64,000 nucleotides of DNA, taken from Saccharopolyspora flava. Lineage in GTDB: Bacteria > Actinomycetota > Actinomycetes > Mycobacteriales > Pseudonocardiaceae. The translations under genes and the position numbers were made by a program. Positions 25,080 to 34,380 of this stretch are shown here, in pieces; the stretch's first letter is position 1; each line of letters begins with the position of its first letter. The notes beneath the pieces were generated by a model. The model saw nothing but the letters and a program-made list of their open reading frames with translations, was not told the DNA's origin and did no database searches. The stretch covers positions 1 to 64,000 of the forward strand of contig NZ_FOZX01000013.1 in assembly GCF_900116135.1 (NCBI RefSeq), read 5' to 3'.

Positions 25080-26395
25080 CTGCTGTCCCGGTGACGTCTC
25101 GGATTGCTGGGTCGGACGGGGCAGGAAGGCTGGCTTGGCCGGGGTGGATTTGGGTCCACCTGCGCCGTGTTCGGAGGCGTTGTGGTATCAGGCTTCGTGG
25201 ATCTCATCGATGTCGACCTTGCCGCCAAGACGCTCCTGGGCCGTGCGCCAGTTGTGCAGCGCGTCGAAGGCGGCGTGGTCGAGGAAGTCCACAGCCAGGT
25301 CAACGTCCACGCTTGACCCGGCCGGGATCTGGGCCAGAGCGCGGGACAGCTTGGGCACCACGGCGAAGGTCAACGAACCTTCGACTACCACGTGCCACCG
25401 CTCGCCCTTATGCTCGGTGCGGACCGTACACCGCGTGAGCCGGAACAACGTGAACGCCACCGCTGTTCCGAGGCCCAGTAGCACACCGTCCATGAGGTTC
25501 AGGCAGACGACCCCCAGTGCCGTAATCAGATACAGCGGCAGCTCCCGATGACGCTGCAGCGCACGGATTTCTTTGATTTTGATCAGTTTGAGGCCGATCA
25601 TCACCAGCAAGGCCGCCAGCACCGCAGTCGGAATCTGGCGGAGGAGTCCGGCGGCTAGCAACACGAACAAGATGACTTAAACACCGTGCAGAATCGTCGA
25701 CACACGACTGCGGGCGCCAGCGGCCACGTTGGTGGAACTGCGCACGATGACACCGGTGATCGGTAGACCGCTGAGGCCACCGGAGACCCTGTCCCACCAT
25801 CTCGCGGTTGAGGTCGGCGCGCGGACCATCGTGCATCCGGTCCACCGCGATCGCCGAGACCAGCGATTCGATGCTCGCGATCAGAGCCATGGTCACTACG
25901 GCCAACGCGATGCTGCCCCAATTCCCACTCGGGAAAGGCGGGTAGAACGTGGTCGTTCAACAGGTCATCGGGAAGGTTCACCCTGGGCACATCCAGCCCT
26001 GCGACCCAGGCCGTGGCGGTGGCCAACACCACCGCGATCAGCTGCGAGGGCACGGAGCTGACCTGTCGCGGCAATCGCGGCCAGACCAGCAGCACGCCGA
26101 CGGTGAGAACGCCCAGTCCCAAGGCAGTTGGGTTCACCTGTGCCAGCTGGCCCGGCAGCGAGGCCAGGCTTTCCGGGGCCGAAGTGTGCGGCTGCCCGCC
26201 GAACACCACATGGATTTGTGCCAGGACGATCACGATGCCAATACCGGCGAGCATCCCCTGCACGACCGCCGGTGAAATCGCCAACGCAACCCGGGCAACT
26301 TTGGACATGCCCAGCAAGATCTGCAGCAGGCCAGCGCCAATCTCAATGGGCACATCGGGCGTCCGATGAACCTCGTGTCGATCCTCACACGCGCG
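25080..26395 (-). pseudogene. SulP-family anion transporter, multiply broken
   Basis: Three frames must be combined to read this transporter. The first (26395 to ~25930) has the spans GAGLLQILLGMSKVARVALA and AISPAVVQGMLAGIGIVIVL. The second (~25905-25790) has [19 protein letters not shown]. The third (~25790 to 25188) has [31 protein letters not shown] and a STAS-like end (SSVDVDLAVDFLDHAAFD). TAA at 25677-25679 and TGA at 25188-25190 interrupt the third frame. About 100 N-terminal residues are absent. The protein once fused to the carbonic anhydrase, presumably moving bicarbonate or sulfate. It cannot be functional. Confidence 0.8.
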
Positions 26396-26568
26396 ATCCA
26401 TACACGAGTGTTCCTCAACGATTACGAAAAGGGCCTGAATAACGCTGTCAGAATGTACGTGATCAAGACCGTAAAAGGATTAGTCGGGACTACCCTGAGT
26501 ATCGGGATGCTTGGGAAAGGCCGAGTAGAGAATGCAGGAGCGCGAGCGGAGATCGACACCGATGGGAA

Positions 26569-26842
26569 GTGAGGCATCCTGTGGCCGATCAGCTCACCAC
26601 CTGGCTACGCACAATCGTCCCGCCACTTGGTCCGCGGTCATCACCGCGCTCGCCACCGCCGGCGCTCCCCGCCTGGCTCACCAACTCGCTCGGCCATACC
26701 GGGCCACGCTCGTCGTGTTGCTCGTGCTCGCCACGGTCTACGCCCTGTTGCGCTGGGGGGACCGCGGCCTCCCGTACCGATCGCGAATCTACTGCTTGGA
26801 ACCGCGGCCAAGCCGAAAGACCCTGGCCACGCAGGCACGTGA
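26569..26842 (+). pseudogene. Decayed small membrane-protein gene
   Basis: The gap 26396-26935 contains fragments in three frames that line up as one small actinobacterial membrane protein: VADQLTTWLRTIVPPL in frame 1, SAVITALATAGAPRLAH and a span LVVLLVLATVYALLRWGD in frame 3, then PPVPIANLLLGTAAK in frame 2. At least two frameshifts are needed. The family has no function that I can name. The remainder of the gap shows nothing. Confidence 0.4.
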
Positions 26843-26935
26843 CGTGAATCCTGTGTGGGTCTGGCGGGGCGGCCAACACCGCGCCAGCCGTGCACTCTCT
26901 CAGCAAAGACACAACCTAGATCACTGCTGTTCTTG

Positions 26936-28213
26936 CTAAGCGTGGTGCCTGCGCGCGGGTGGTCTGGTCGTGCATGCCGCTGCGATAACTAGCAGCGGTA
27001 GAGAGCACAAGACGGCCAGTGCGCATTGGTAGGAGTCGAACCACGTTCTGCCGAGTGCGAGAACGAGTGGGCCGAGTGCGGAAGCGCCGATGATGACCGA
27101 GTGCACGACGCCGCGTAAAGCTCCGAGATGGTGGGGGCCGAAGCGGTCGATGAAGACCACCGCCTTGAGCGTGCGCACCCCGCCGGTGCAGGCACCGAGT
27201 GCCAATCCGTATCCGATGGCCGCCCAGCCAGGTCGCACCCACGCTGCGCTGATCGTGGTGAGCGCGAGGATCGCCATGATGGCGATGGTGAGCGCGCGGT
27301 CACTGATGTGATCGGATAGCCACCCCACGAGGAAGCTGGCGAACAGTCCGGCGATCAGCTGCGGGATGAAGTTCGCGGCAGCTTCGGCGACGTCTAGCCC
27401 ACGTTCACCCAGCAGGGAAACTTGGTGGAAGGTCAACGCGGTCGTCACCAGGCTGCACACGCCCGCACCGCTGATGACGACCCAGAACACCGCTGTCCGG
27501 CTCACGCGCCGGAGAGTCCAGTCGGCAGTGGCGAGCGCTGGCCCGGCTTCGACCGTGCTGAGGCTCGCAGTAGCGTCCTCCTCTGCGCGCACGCGCCGCG
27601 GCAGGACCAGCAGCGCGGCCGGTACGGTGAGCGCGAGGACGGCGCAGCCTTCCAACTGCCAGGCGGTGCGCCAGCCGAGCTCGCCGATGAGCCGCTCGAG
27701 GACCAATGGAGCCAGCGAGATAGCGGAGGTGCCGATCGCCGAGACGACGCCCGTCGCGAAGCCCTTGCGCTGCTGTACGTAGACCGCGACGGTGGTGGTG
27801 GCCACGAGGCTCAGCGCTCCCTGCCCGCCGATGCGGATGCCAACGAAGGCCGCGGTCAGGCCCACGATTTCGGTAGCGGTGCCGGCCGCCAGCAGGATAC
27901 TGCCGAAGCAACATCCGATGACGGCCATAACCCGGCGCGGTCCGAAACGATCGAGCCCCTTTCCCAGCAGCGGCATCGCCACCGCGCCCGCCAGCGAGCC
28001 GATCAGATAGGCCGTGGCCACCGACGAACGAGACACGTGCAGGGATGTGATGAGCGGGTCGACGAACACCGAGATGCCCGCGGTCTGCCCAGGAGCCGTC
28101 ATGGCTAACGCCACCGAAGCCGAGGTAATCACCCTTCGGCGGTAACTCCGCGTGGAACCCCCGCGGCCTGCTTTCGCCCCCTCCGACATGAACCGATCGA
28201 AGGTGATCGACAC
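26936..28213 (-). CDS. MFS transporter
   Basis: A 425-residue, twelve-span major facilitator protein. ITSASVALAMTAPGQTAGISVF is the first span, followed by GKGLDRFGPRRVMAVIGCC (motif A) and the second-half repeat GWLSDHISDRALTIAIMAIL. It is the last gene of a three-gene operon read right to left (AroDE homologue, ACAD-fold enzyme, MFS; gaps of 30 and 44 bp). It may export the product of that short pathway or import its substrate. The sequence gives no specificity. Confidence 0.85.
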   Translation of the reverse strand: MSITFDRFMSEGAKAGRGGSTRSYRRRVITSASVALAMTAPGQTAGISVFVDPLITSLHVSRSSVATAYLIGSLAGAVAMPLLGKGLDRFGPRRVMAVIGCCFGSILLAAGTATEIVGLTAAFVGIRIGGQGALSLVATTTVAVYVQQRKGFATGVVSAIGTSAISLAPLVLERLIGELGWRTAWQLEGCAVLALTVPAALLVLPRRVRAEEDATASLSTVEAGPALATADWTLRRVSRTAVFWVVISGAGVCSLVTTALTFHQVSLLGERGLDVAEAAANFIPQLIAGLFASFLVGWLSDHISDRALTIAIMAILALTTISAAWVRPGWAAIGYGLALGACTGGVRTLKAVVFIDRFGPHHLGALRGVVHSVIIGASALGPLVLALGRTWFDSYQCALAVLCSLPLLVIAAACTTRPPARRHHA

Positions 28214-28257
28214 GAGCGCTCCTTTTCAAGTGTGCGGAAGTGCGCGACCGGATTCGG

Positions 28258-29478
28258 TCAGGGTTTGAAGAACGAGGAGTCGTGGGTCTGTCCGAGTGCT
28301 GCCCGTCCGATCGTCGCGAGGATGTGATCGTTGTTGTCGTGACGCGCGTAGAAGGTAAGATCGCGCAGGATGCGTTCCACGGGGCTGGGCCGAACCAGGC
28401 TGCGGGCTCCGCAGGCGCGGACGCAGTGGTCCACCGTGTCCAGCGCTAGATGTTCGACGAGGTGGCGGGCGCGGTTACCGGCGCGTTGCGCTTCGAGGCG
28501 ACGACCGCTGTCCCAAAGCTGGGCCACGTGGGCCAGCCAGAGGTGCGCGGTTTCGATGTTGACCGCCATAGACCCGACACGATGCTGGACGTAGGGGTCG
28601 GCGGTCTTGTCTTGCCGGAGAAGGTATTCGAGCGCGTAGGCGTAGGCGCCTTCGGCGGCGCCGAGGAAGCTGGCCGCGTAGTGGGGAGTGAAGGCACTCT
28701 GCCAGCCCTCGTGCAGGTAGGCGCCCGGTGTCCCGATCAGGTTCTCCTCGGGCAGGAAGGTCTGGTTGAACTCGACCACGTGGCTCGCGGTGGCTCGCAT
28801 GCCGATCGGGTCCCACCACGAATCGTCAACGGTGACCGCAGGGTCGGAGAGGTCGCACGCCAGCAGGAGCAGCCCCTCGGCCGGGCCGTCCGAATGGCGG
28901 GCGCCACCCGGCCCGGCGGTGTTGACCAGCAGAATGGCCCAGTCCGCACCCGTCGCGCTGGTGGCGAAGGCCTTGGCCCCGTCCAGGACCCATCCACCGT
29001 CGACAGCGGTGATGCTCGTGCCGAAACTATTGCCCTCACCGGGCTTTCGCGCCTGCGGCTCCCCGCTCCAGGCGACCCACTTCTCGCCGCCGCGCACGAT
29101 TCCGTCGAACCAGCGAGCTTGTTGCTGGTCGGAGGCCAGCGCGTTGAGGAGCACCAGCGAGTTGGTGTGCCCTTCCCAGCATCGGCCGAGCGAGAGGTTC
29201 GCTTTGGCCAGCTCCTTGGTCATCAGCCACAGCGGGAGCGTGTCACCGTTCAGCGGCCCGAGCCCCAGCCCGCCATGCTCGCTGGGAACTGTGGCAGCGT
29301 TCAGGCCGGCGGCGGCCAAATCGTCGAAGTCCTTGCTGGGAAACACCGCTAACCGGTCGTATTCGTCCGCTCGCTCGGCGCAAGCTTCGGCTACTTCTCC
29401 GACGCGCCCGAGCAGTTCCCGATTTCGAGAGCTGAGACCTTGCAGCCACGTTGGTTCCAAGGTGTCGTCGATGAGCAC
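28258..29478 (-). CDS. Acyl-CoA-dehydrogenase-fold flavin monooxygenase
   Basis: A 406-residue ACAD-fold protein with N-terminal helical domain, mid-domain WVAWSGEPQARKPGEGNSFG and ALVLDGAKAFATS-like strand, and C-terminal helices. The C-terminus has PVERILRDLTFYARHDNND. A His there, without the catalytic Glu of true dehydrogenases, is typical of oxygenase members such as DszC and HsaA, which need a separate flavin reductase. No reductase lies in this operon. It is distinct from the broken SfnB-like gene at 3739. Substrate unknown; hydroxylation of the product of the AroDE homologue is a guess from gene order. Confidence 0.75.
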   Translation of the reverse strand: MLIDDTLEPTWLQGLSSRNRELLGRVGEVAEACAERADEYDRLAVFPSKDFDDLAAAGLNAATVPSEHGGLGLGPLNGDTLPLWLMTKELAKANLSLGRCWEGHTNSLVLLNALASDQQQARWFDGIVRGGEKWVAWSGEPQARKPGEGNSFGTSITAVDGGWVLDGAKAFATSATGADWAILLVNTAGPGGARHSDGPAEGLLLLACDLSDPAVTVDDSWWDPIGMRATASHVVEFNQTFLPEENLIGTPGAYLHEGWQSAFTPHYAASFLGAAEGAYAYALEYLLRQDKTADPYVQHRVGSMAVNIETAHLWLAHVAQLWDSGRRLEAQRAGNRARHLVEHLALDTVDHCVRACGARSLVRPSPVERILRDLTFYARHDNNDHILATIGRAALGQTHDSSFFKP

Positions 29479-29508
29479 GCGAATTCCTTTCTGTCTGAGT
29501 TCGAGGAG

Positions 29509-31017
29509 TCAGCAACGTGGAGATCCGTCGCGCGGGGACTTTCGCCCAGACTTCAGTAGCGCGCGGGTCTGTTCGGTGGGGATGTGCTGACCGGTCATGA
29601 AGTGGAACTGGCAACTGGCGTCGGCGAGGAGCACGTCCCACCCGTCGACGACGGTGAGTCCGCGCTCGCGCGCCGCGCTGCTGACCGCGGTCTCGCCCGG
29701 GGCGTAAACCATGTCGACAACGACCGCGTCGTCCGCAAGGTCATCCATGTGAAAAGGAACCCGCTCGGTCACAGGTGTCGCATGCACGAGGAGCGAAAAT
29801 CCATCCGCGCGGAACTCGTCCAGAGGTATGAACTCAAAGCCGAGCGTCTCGGCGACTGACCGCCCCCGATGGTGATCACGGTTGACGAGCACGGGATCGG
29901 CGCCGCAGTCGGCGAGCGCGAGGGCGGCAGCGCGCCCGGCACCACCGCATCCGATCACAGCGGCCTTGCGGCCAGACACGGGTGCATCGATGCTGGCAAG
30001 GGCTCTGCTAATCGCGGGACTGTTAGAGGTGTCGGCGTGCCAGGTCTTCCCTCGTCGGACAAGCGAGTTCGCCGACCCGGAACTGTCCGCCGCGGGACTG
30101 GCCGTGCGAGCCGTGGCCAGGGCCGACTCCTTGTGCGGGGCCACGACAGTGGCCGCCCGCAGCGGAAGACCGAGCTCAGTCAAGCCAGACTCAGCGACTT
30201 CTCGCCAGAAGCCCCCGAAATCCTCGACCTGAAACGGCAAGTACAGCGCGGGGATACCGAGCGCGCGATAGCCGGCGTTGTGCGCACGGGGCGACACCGA
30301 TGCCAAAACCGAACGGCCGACGATGCCGTAGACAGTGCTCAATGGGCGTAGCCGGGGGAAGCCGTAGTCGGCCACCAGCTGGTCGACAGTGGGCACCTCG
30401 GCGTCATTACCATCCAACCCACCAAACACGACGGGGGCACCGAGCCAGGGAGCCAGCAGGCGGCTCCAGAACCCGGCGGCGCCGGTGCCGAACGCGGTGA
30501 CGTCCGGCCGCCCGATTTCGCCGAGGAACCGCAGCGGCGCCAAGGCTTGCTCAGGCCGCGATACGGCCGTCGTGAGCACATAAAGCCCAGCTCCCACGGC
30601 GGCCATGCGGTCGAAGTGCTGGTGCAGCAAGCCGTGTTCGGCGGCGGTTCCGTGCCAGGAAATGCGACGTTGCGTCACCGGAATCCGCTCCAGCAACTCC
30701 GGGACCAGGTCGTGCTCGGCCTCCAGATCGACCACGTCGTAGTGCTCGGACGCGGCCAGCAGCCGGGCGCATCGTTGCTGCGACGACCCCTCGAAGGCAC
30801 CACCGTGCTCACGGCTGCGAAGACAGTACACGAGACAACCATCGAAACGATCCCGCAACCAGGAAGTGTCTACCTCACCCACGAGATCAGCCCGAACCTC
30901 AACCAGATCTGGTTCGTGCCGTAGCGCGTCCCACTCGAAGTCACCGTGAGACAGTGGCCTGGTCAACCCCGCGTTAATCGCAGCGCTGTCCCACTTCTCT
31001 GTACCAACGTGGATCAA
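29509..31017 (-). CDS. AroDE-like two-domain protein with altered active sites
   Basis: About 502 residues, homologous to the fused 3-dehydroquinate dehydratase/shikimate dehydrogenase of plants. The first domain keeps PDLVEVRADL, the active-site His in RRISWHGTA and GFWSRLL. The Schiff-base Lys position, in the G-A-D-I-V-K-I-A-T-T-A region, reads GAGLYVLTTA, with no Lys. The second domain (VYGIVGRSVLASVSPRAHN) keeps Lys in VAPHKESAL, but the NTD motif reads ADTSNS. NADP-binding GCGGAGRAAALAL is intact. TTG 31017 is chosen for the GGGAGG before it. It probably performs a modified reaction on a shikimate-like compound. Confidence 0.7.
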   Translation of the reverse strand: MIHVGTEKWDSAAINAGLTRPLSHGDFEWDALRHEPDLVEVRADLVGEVDTSWLRDRFDGCLVYCLRSREHGGAFEGSSQQRCARLLAASEHYDVVDLEAEHDLVPELLERIPVTQRRISWHGTAAEHGLLHQHFDRMAAVGAGLYVLTTAVSRPEQALAPLRFLGEIGRPDVTAFGTGAAGFWSRLLAPWLGAPVVFGGLDGNDAEVPTVDQLVADYGFPRLRPLSTVYGIVGRSVLASVSPRAHNAGYRALGIPALYLPFQVEDFGGFWREVAESGLTELGLPLRAATVVAPHKESALATARTASPAADSSGSANSLVRRGKTWHADTSNSPAISRALASIDAPVSGRKAAVIGCGGAGRAAALALADCGADPVLVNRDHHRGRSVAETLGFEFIPLDEFRADGFSLLVHATPVTERVPFHMDDLADDAVVVDMVYAPGETAVSSAARERGLTVVDGWDVLLADASCQFHFMTGQHIPTEQTRALLKSGRKSPRDGSPRC

Positions 31018-31165
31018 CGTAGCCTCCCGGCATGCGTGTTGCAGAATGGCAATTGGAGACTTCTCAGCACACACACGAAGCGCACCGATGCTGTCGATGA
31101 ATCGCCGACCAAACCATGGCGTCGGTGCCGAAAGGCGTGCTTCAGTTACGCGTTTGAATCGCGTG

Positions 31166-31592
31166 CTAAGCGGTGTTAATGACGGCGTCGAGGATCAGGA
31201 ATCCGACCAGCGCTACTCCGAGGACGGGCATGGCCCAGACGTGGAGACCGGCGGCCAGCACAACTGCGCACAGCGTCGTTCTCGGCAGTTCGCGCCATAC
31301 CCGCGGTGATGTGGGCGGCCACCGCGCATCGCATTGACGTTCTGCGGGGTGAACTCGTTATCCAGACCCGTGAGGCACATGACGACCAGGAACGGCGCGA
31401 TTGCGAAACCGGCCAGGAAGTGCACGCATCGAGCGAGGACGGCTCGAAACGCGGCTTCGCTGCACCCGAAAGGCCAGCGGGACGGACCTCCCGCGTGTGC
31501 TGTGGCTCCTCGTCCGGAAGTGGTCGGCCGATGGTAAACGTCACCATGAGACTCCCAAGGTAGACGGTCAAGAGGAGAAACCAAATCGACAT
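31166..31592 (-). pseudogene. Remnant of a small membrane-protein gene
   Basis: The gap 31018-31928 has no intact gene I can support. On the minus strand an ATG at ~31592 starts MSIWFLLLTVYLGSLMVTF. After at least one frame change come AGFAIAPFLVVMCLTGLDNE and finally LHVWAMPVLGVALVGFLILD, ending at a TAG at 31166-31168. These look like three membrane spans of one decayed protein. I do not recognise the family. Another short hydrophobic frame at 31592-31780 may belong to the same remnant. Confidence 0.35.
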
Positions 31593-31928
31593 CAAGAATC
31601 GCGAGCTGCGATGCCGAGCTGCGTGGTGGTCGCATTCACCGAGTTCGCAGATCGTTCTGCAGCGAAAATGTTGACGCAGAGTCCCGCGAGCATCAATGAC
31701 CCGGCAACGAAAGGTGTTTGATGCGTGACCGTCGGATCGTCCCGTTGAACGGACGGAGTCTCCGCCAGGCCGGAGCACATAAGTGAAAGTCCCGTTCGAA
31801 CGCCGAGGGCGTCTCGCCGGTTCTGTTTGAATCCTAACTGCGGTTAGCTTGTCGGTGCAACTTCGATGGCCTTGTGAACTCGCGACCGATGCATGACGGC
31901 GCCGACCGCATGATGGCAAGCTGATGGC

Positions 31929-32489
31929 GTGACCGAGGACTCCGCTGACCGTGAAAACACTCCGCCAGGGTGGCTACTACTCATCTACCGAGTCCCGCGC
32001 GAACCGACCCGGCTGCGCGCGAGCGTATGGCGGAGGCTCAAGACCATCGGCGCGGTCTACCTGCAGAACTCCGTCGCAGTGCTGCCCGAGTCGACGTCCC
32101 ACGAACGCGCGCTGCGCTCCTTGCGCAAGGACATCGGGGAGCTCGGCGGCACGGCCCAGTTGATGCGTTGCGAGGTTCTGGGCGGCATGGGCGAGGTCGT
32201 CGCGACCTACAACGCCAAGCGCAACGAGGAGTACCAGGAGATCATCGACCGGTGCCACGGTTTCCAGGCCGAGATAGACAAGGAGACCGCCGCCGAAAAA
32301 TTCACCTACGCGGAACTGGAGGAGAACGACGAAGACCTCACTAAGCTGCGAGGCTGGTTCGACAAGGTCCGCCTCCGGGACTCGCTCGGTGCCGACCGCC
32401 GGACCGCTGCCGAGGAGGCGCTGCAGGCCTGCGTCGCAGCGCTCGACGTCTTCGCCGATCAAGTCTACCTCGCCGAGGACAGCCAGTGA
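31929..32489 (+). CDS. ChrB N-terminal-domain protein (chromate-resistance type)
   Basis: A 186-residue protein matching the N-terminal domain of ChrB: WLLLIYRVPREPTRLRASVW, LKTIGAVYLQNSVAVLP and a long helical second half with YNAKRNEEYQEIIDRC. ChrB proteins accompany chromate transporters and act in regulation or resistance. Here the rhodanese-like C-terminal domain of full ChrB is absent, as in stand-alone actinobacterial forms, and no ChrA transporter is adjacent. The GTG start comes 8 bp after a weak AAG-rich site. It lies alone among decayed genes, so its present role is uncertain. Confidence 0.75.
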   Translation: MTEDSADRENTPPGWLLLIYRVPREPTRLRASVWRRLKTIGAVYLQNSVAVLPESTSHERALRSLRKDIGELGGTAQLMRCEVLGGMGEVVATYNAKRNEEYQEIIDRCHGFQAEIDKETAAEKFTYAELEENDEDLTKLRGWFDKVRLRDSLGADRRTAAEEALQACVAALDVFADQVYLAEDSQ

Positions 32490-32529
32490 CCACAGGAAGC
32501 GCCCGGAGACAGTTTGGGCAGCGTCTTTC

Positions 32530-32996
32530 CTACCTTCGTTGCTCCCCCACGCTGCACACGCCGGAGACCATCTGCACGGTGTCCCCGACCATCCGCGCAC
32601 CATGAAACGCGATCTCACGGAACGCGTCCCAGGCGTCACCGCCCAGCCGCCTTCGGAGTTGCCACGGGCTTGAGGTAGCTCTGCTCGGCCTGCTCGATGT
32701 TGGCCGAGGCCTCCCGGAGCCACTGGCAGGTCGCGGTGAAGTTCTCCGGGTGGCCCTTGAGCTCGGTGTCCAGTTCTTCCACGTCAGCGCCCGGCCTGCG
32801 CACTCTTGACGTTCAACGCTTCGTTGTAGTCGATCGTGTCGTACTCGGTGCGGCCATCCGCGACTGCGTCCCCCAGGCCGCCCGCGCCGGCGGCGACGTT
32901 GCCGACGCCCTCGCACAGGACAGCTTCGCCGACAAAAGCTCGGTCTCCCGCTCCACGATCTCCTGAGCGATGGCCGGCGGTGATGAACGTGGGCAC
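32530..32996 (-). pseudogene. Fragments of an ESX/WXG100-associated gene pair
   Basis: Within the gap 32490-33348 the minus strand carries two linked remnants. The upstream one reads IAQEIVERETELL and, after a shift, VGNVAAGAGGLGDAVADGRT, ending at a TGA at ~32784. The next begins GTG 32782 (EELDTELKGHPENFTATCQW) and continues in a shifted frame as GGDAWDAFREIAFHGARMVG. The helical, WXG-like pattern is that of proteins secreted by or encoded with type VII systems. Both are broken by frameshifts and truncated. From 32997 to 33348 I see only the presumed promoter region of the iron transporter. Confidence 0.4.
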
Positions 32997-33348
32997 GAAA
33001 CGCGAATTTGCGCTCGTGTCACGGAGGAATGCTAACCGCCGTCATTTTTCATAGATAACCCTCGATCGTTCTCCGCGCTTTCGTGGACCGACACCTAAAC
33101 TCCGCTCGTATCTCAAATCGACCCGGCGGTCACGCATCCCGTCCGTTTCGTCCTCGGGTCGTTGATACTCGCACGTCCCTCGCTCAAGGTTCCCGCAGAA
33201 GATCACGGGCATCGTGCGCTGGGAGTTGAACGGCATCGCGCGCCGGTCGGAAATCACCTCCGAAACCGTTCGGGCCGTTCACCGCCCGGCCCGTTTCCGG
33301 TGCCGGATGAGGATGCGGCGATCGCGTCCAGAACGGAGTCTGCTCGAG

Positions 33349-34353
33349 ATGAGTCATCGCATCGGACATTGGGGAAAACGCGGTTGGGGGGCGATCTCCG
33401 CACTGGTGCTGAGCATCGTGCTGCTCGCCGGGTGCGCCACCGGCGGCGGAGGCGGAGAGGAAGCACCGGCGCCGACCCGAACGGTCGCGCATGACCTGGG
33501 TGCGAGCGCGGTCCCCGACAAGCCCCAGCGCATCGTGGCGCTCGAGTTCCCCTACGTGGACATGCTGGCGTCTCTCCGGGTGACCCCGGTCGGTGCGGTC
33601 GACGACGGCGATCCGGAGAACCTGATCCCCGAGGTGCGGAACCGGATCGGCAAGTGGGAGTCCGTCGGGTCCCGTTCGGAGCCGAACCTGGAGCAGATCG
33701 CGAGGCTCAAACCCGACCTGATCATCGCTGACAACGAACGCCACGCGGGGATCTACCACGAGCTGAGCGCGATCGCGCCCACGGTCGTGTTCACCGCCCG
33801 CTACGCCGGGTACGAGGAAACGCTGGACGTGGCTCGGAAGGTCGGCGACGCCATCAACAAGCCGGCGGAGATGAACGCGGAGATCACCCGCCTGAACGGT
33901 CGGCTGGACGAGTTCGCTCGAACCGCTCCCCAAGGTGGTGGACGCGATGCTCTGGCCGTCATCCCCCGGGATCACGGCACTGCGCAGGTTCTGGGAGAGG
34001 GGTCGTACGTGGCCGAAATCCTCCGCCGGGTGCGGGTGACGTACGCCCCGGAGGCGGCGGCCTACCCGGAGAACTCGGATTCGTCCTCGGTCGGGTTGGA
34101 AGGGCTGGCGCAGATCAACCCGGCCGTGCTGTTCGTCATGACCGACGCGAAGACCACGACGAAGGACTGGGAAGCGGCACCGGTGTGGCAGAACCTCAGC
34201 GCGGTCGCGGCCGGCGACGTCCACTCGGTGAATCGGGCCTTGTGGACCCGCTCCAGGGGACTCGTCTCCATGGAACTGATCGCCGAGGAGGCGACCAGGT
34301 TGCTCTACGAGCGAGCTCCGGCGAACGCCGGTCAACCGCAACAGCCGAACTAG
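33349..34353 (+). CDS. Iron-siderophore ABC transporter substrate-binding lipoprotein (FecB-like)
   Basis: About 334 residues. A lipoprotein signal (ALVLSIVLLAGC) leads to the FecB/FepB fold: PQRIVALEFPYVDMLASL, NLEQIARLKPDLIIADNE, then LEGLAQINPAVLFVMTDA. It captures ferric siderophore outside the membrane for the FecCD permeases that follow. ATG 33349 is used; an in-frame ATG at 33307 would only lengthen the signal region. No siderophore synthesis genes are nearby, so it probably uses a siderophore made elsewhere. I could not find a clear iron-box operator upstream. Confidence 0.88.
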   Translation: MSHRIGHWGKRGWGAISALVLSIVLLAGCATGGGGGEEAPAPTRTVAHDLGASAVPDKPQRIVALEFPYVDMLASLRVTPVGAVDDGDPENLIPEVRNRIGKWESVGSRSEPNLEQIARLKPDLIIADNERHAGIYHELSAIAPTVVFTARYAGYEETLDVARKVGDAINKPAEMNAEITRLNGRLDEFARTAPQGGGRDALAVIPRDHGTAQVLGEGSYVAEILRRVRVTYAPEAAAYPENSDSSSVGLEGLAQINPAVLFVMTDAKTTTKDWEAAPVWQNLSAVAAGDVHSVNRALWTRSRGLVSMELIAEEATRLLYERAPANAGQPQQPN

Positions 34354-34380
34354 TCGTCCCGGCCGGGCAGGATCATCTCA

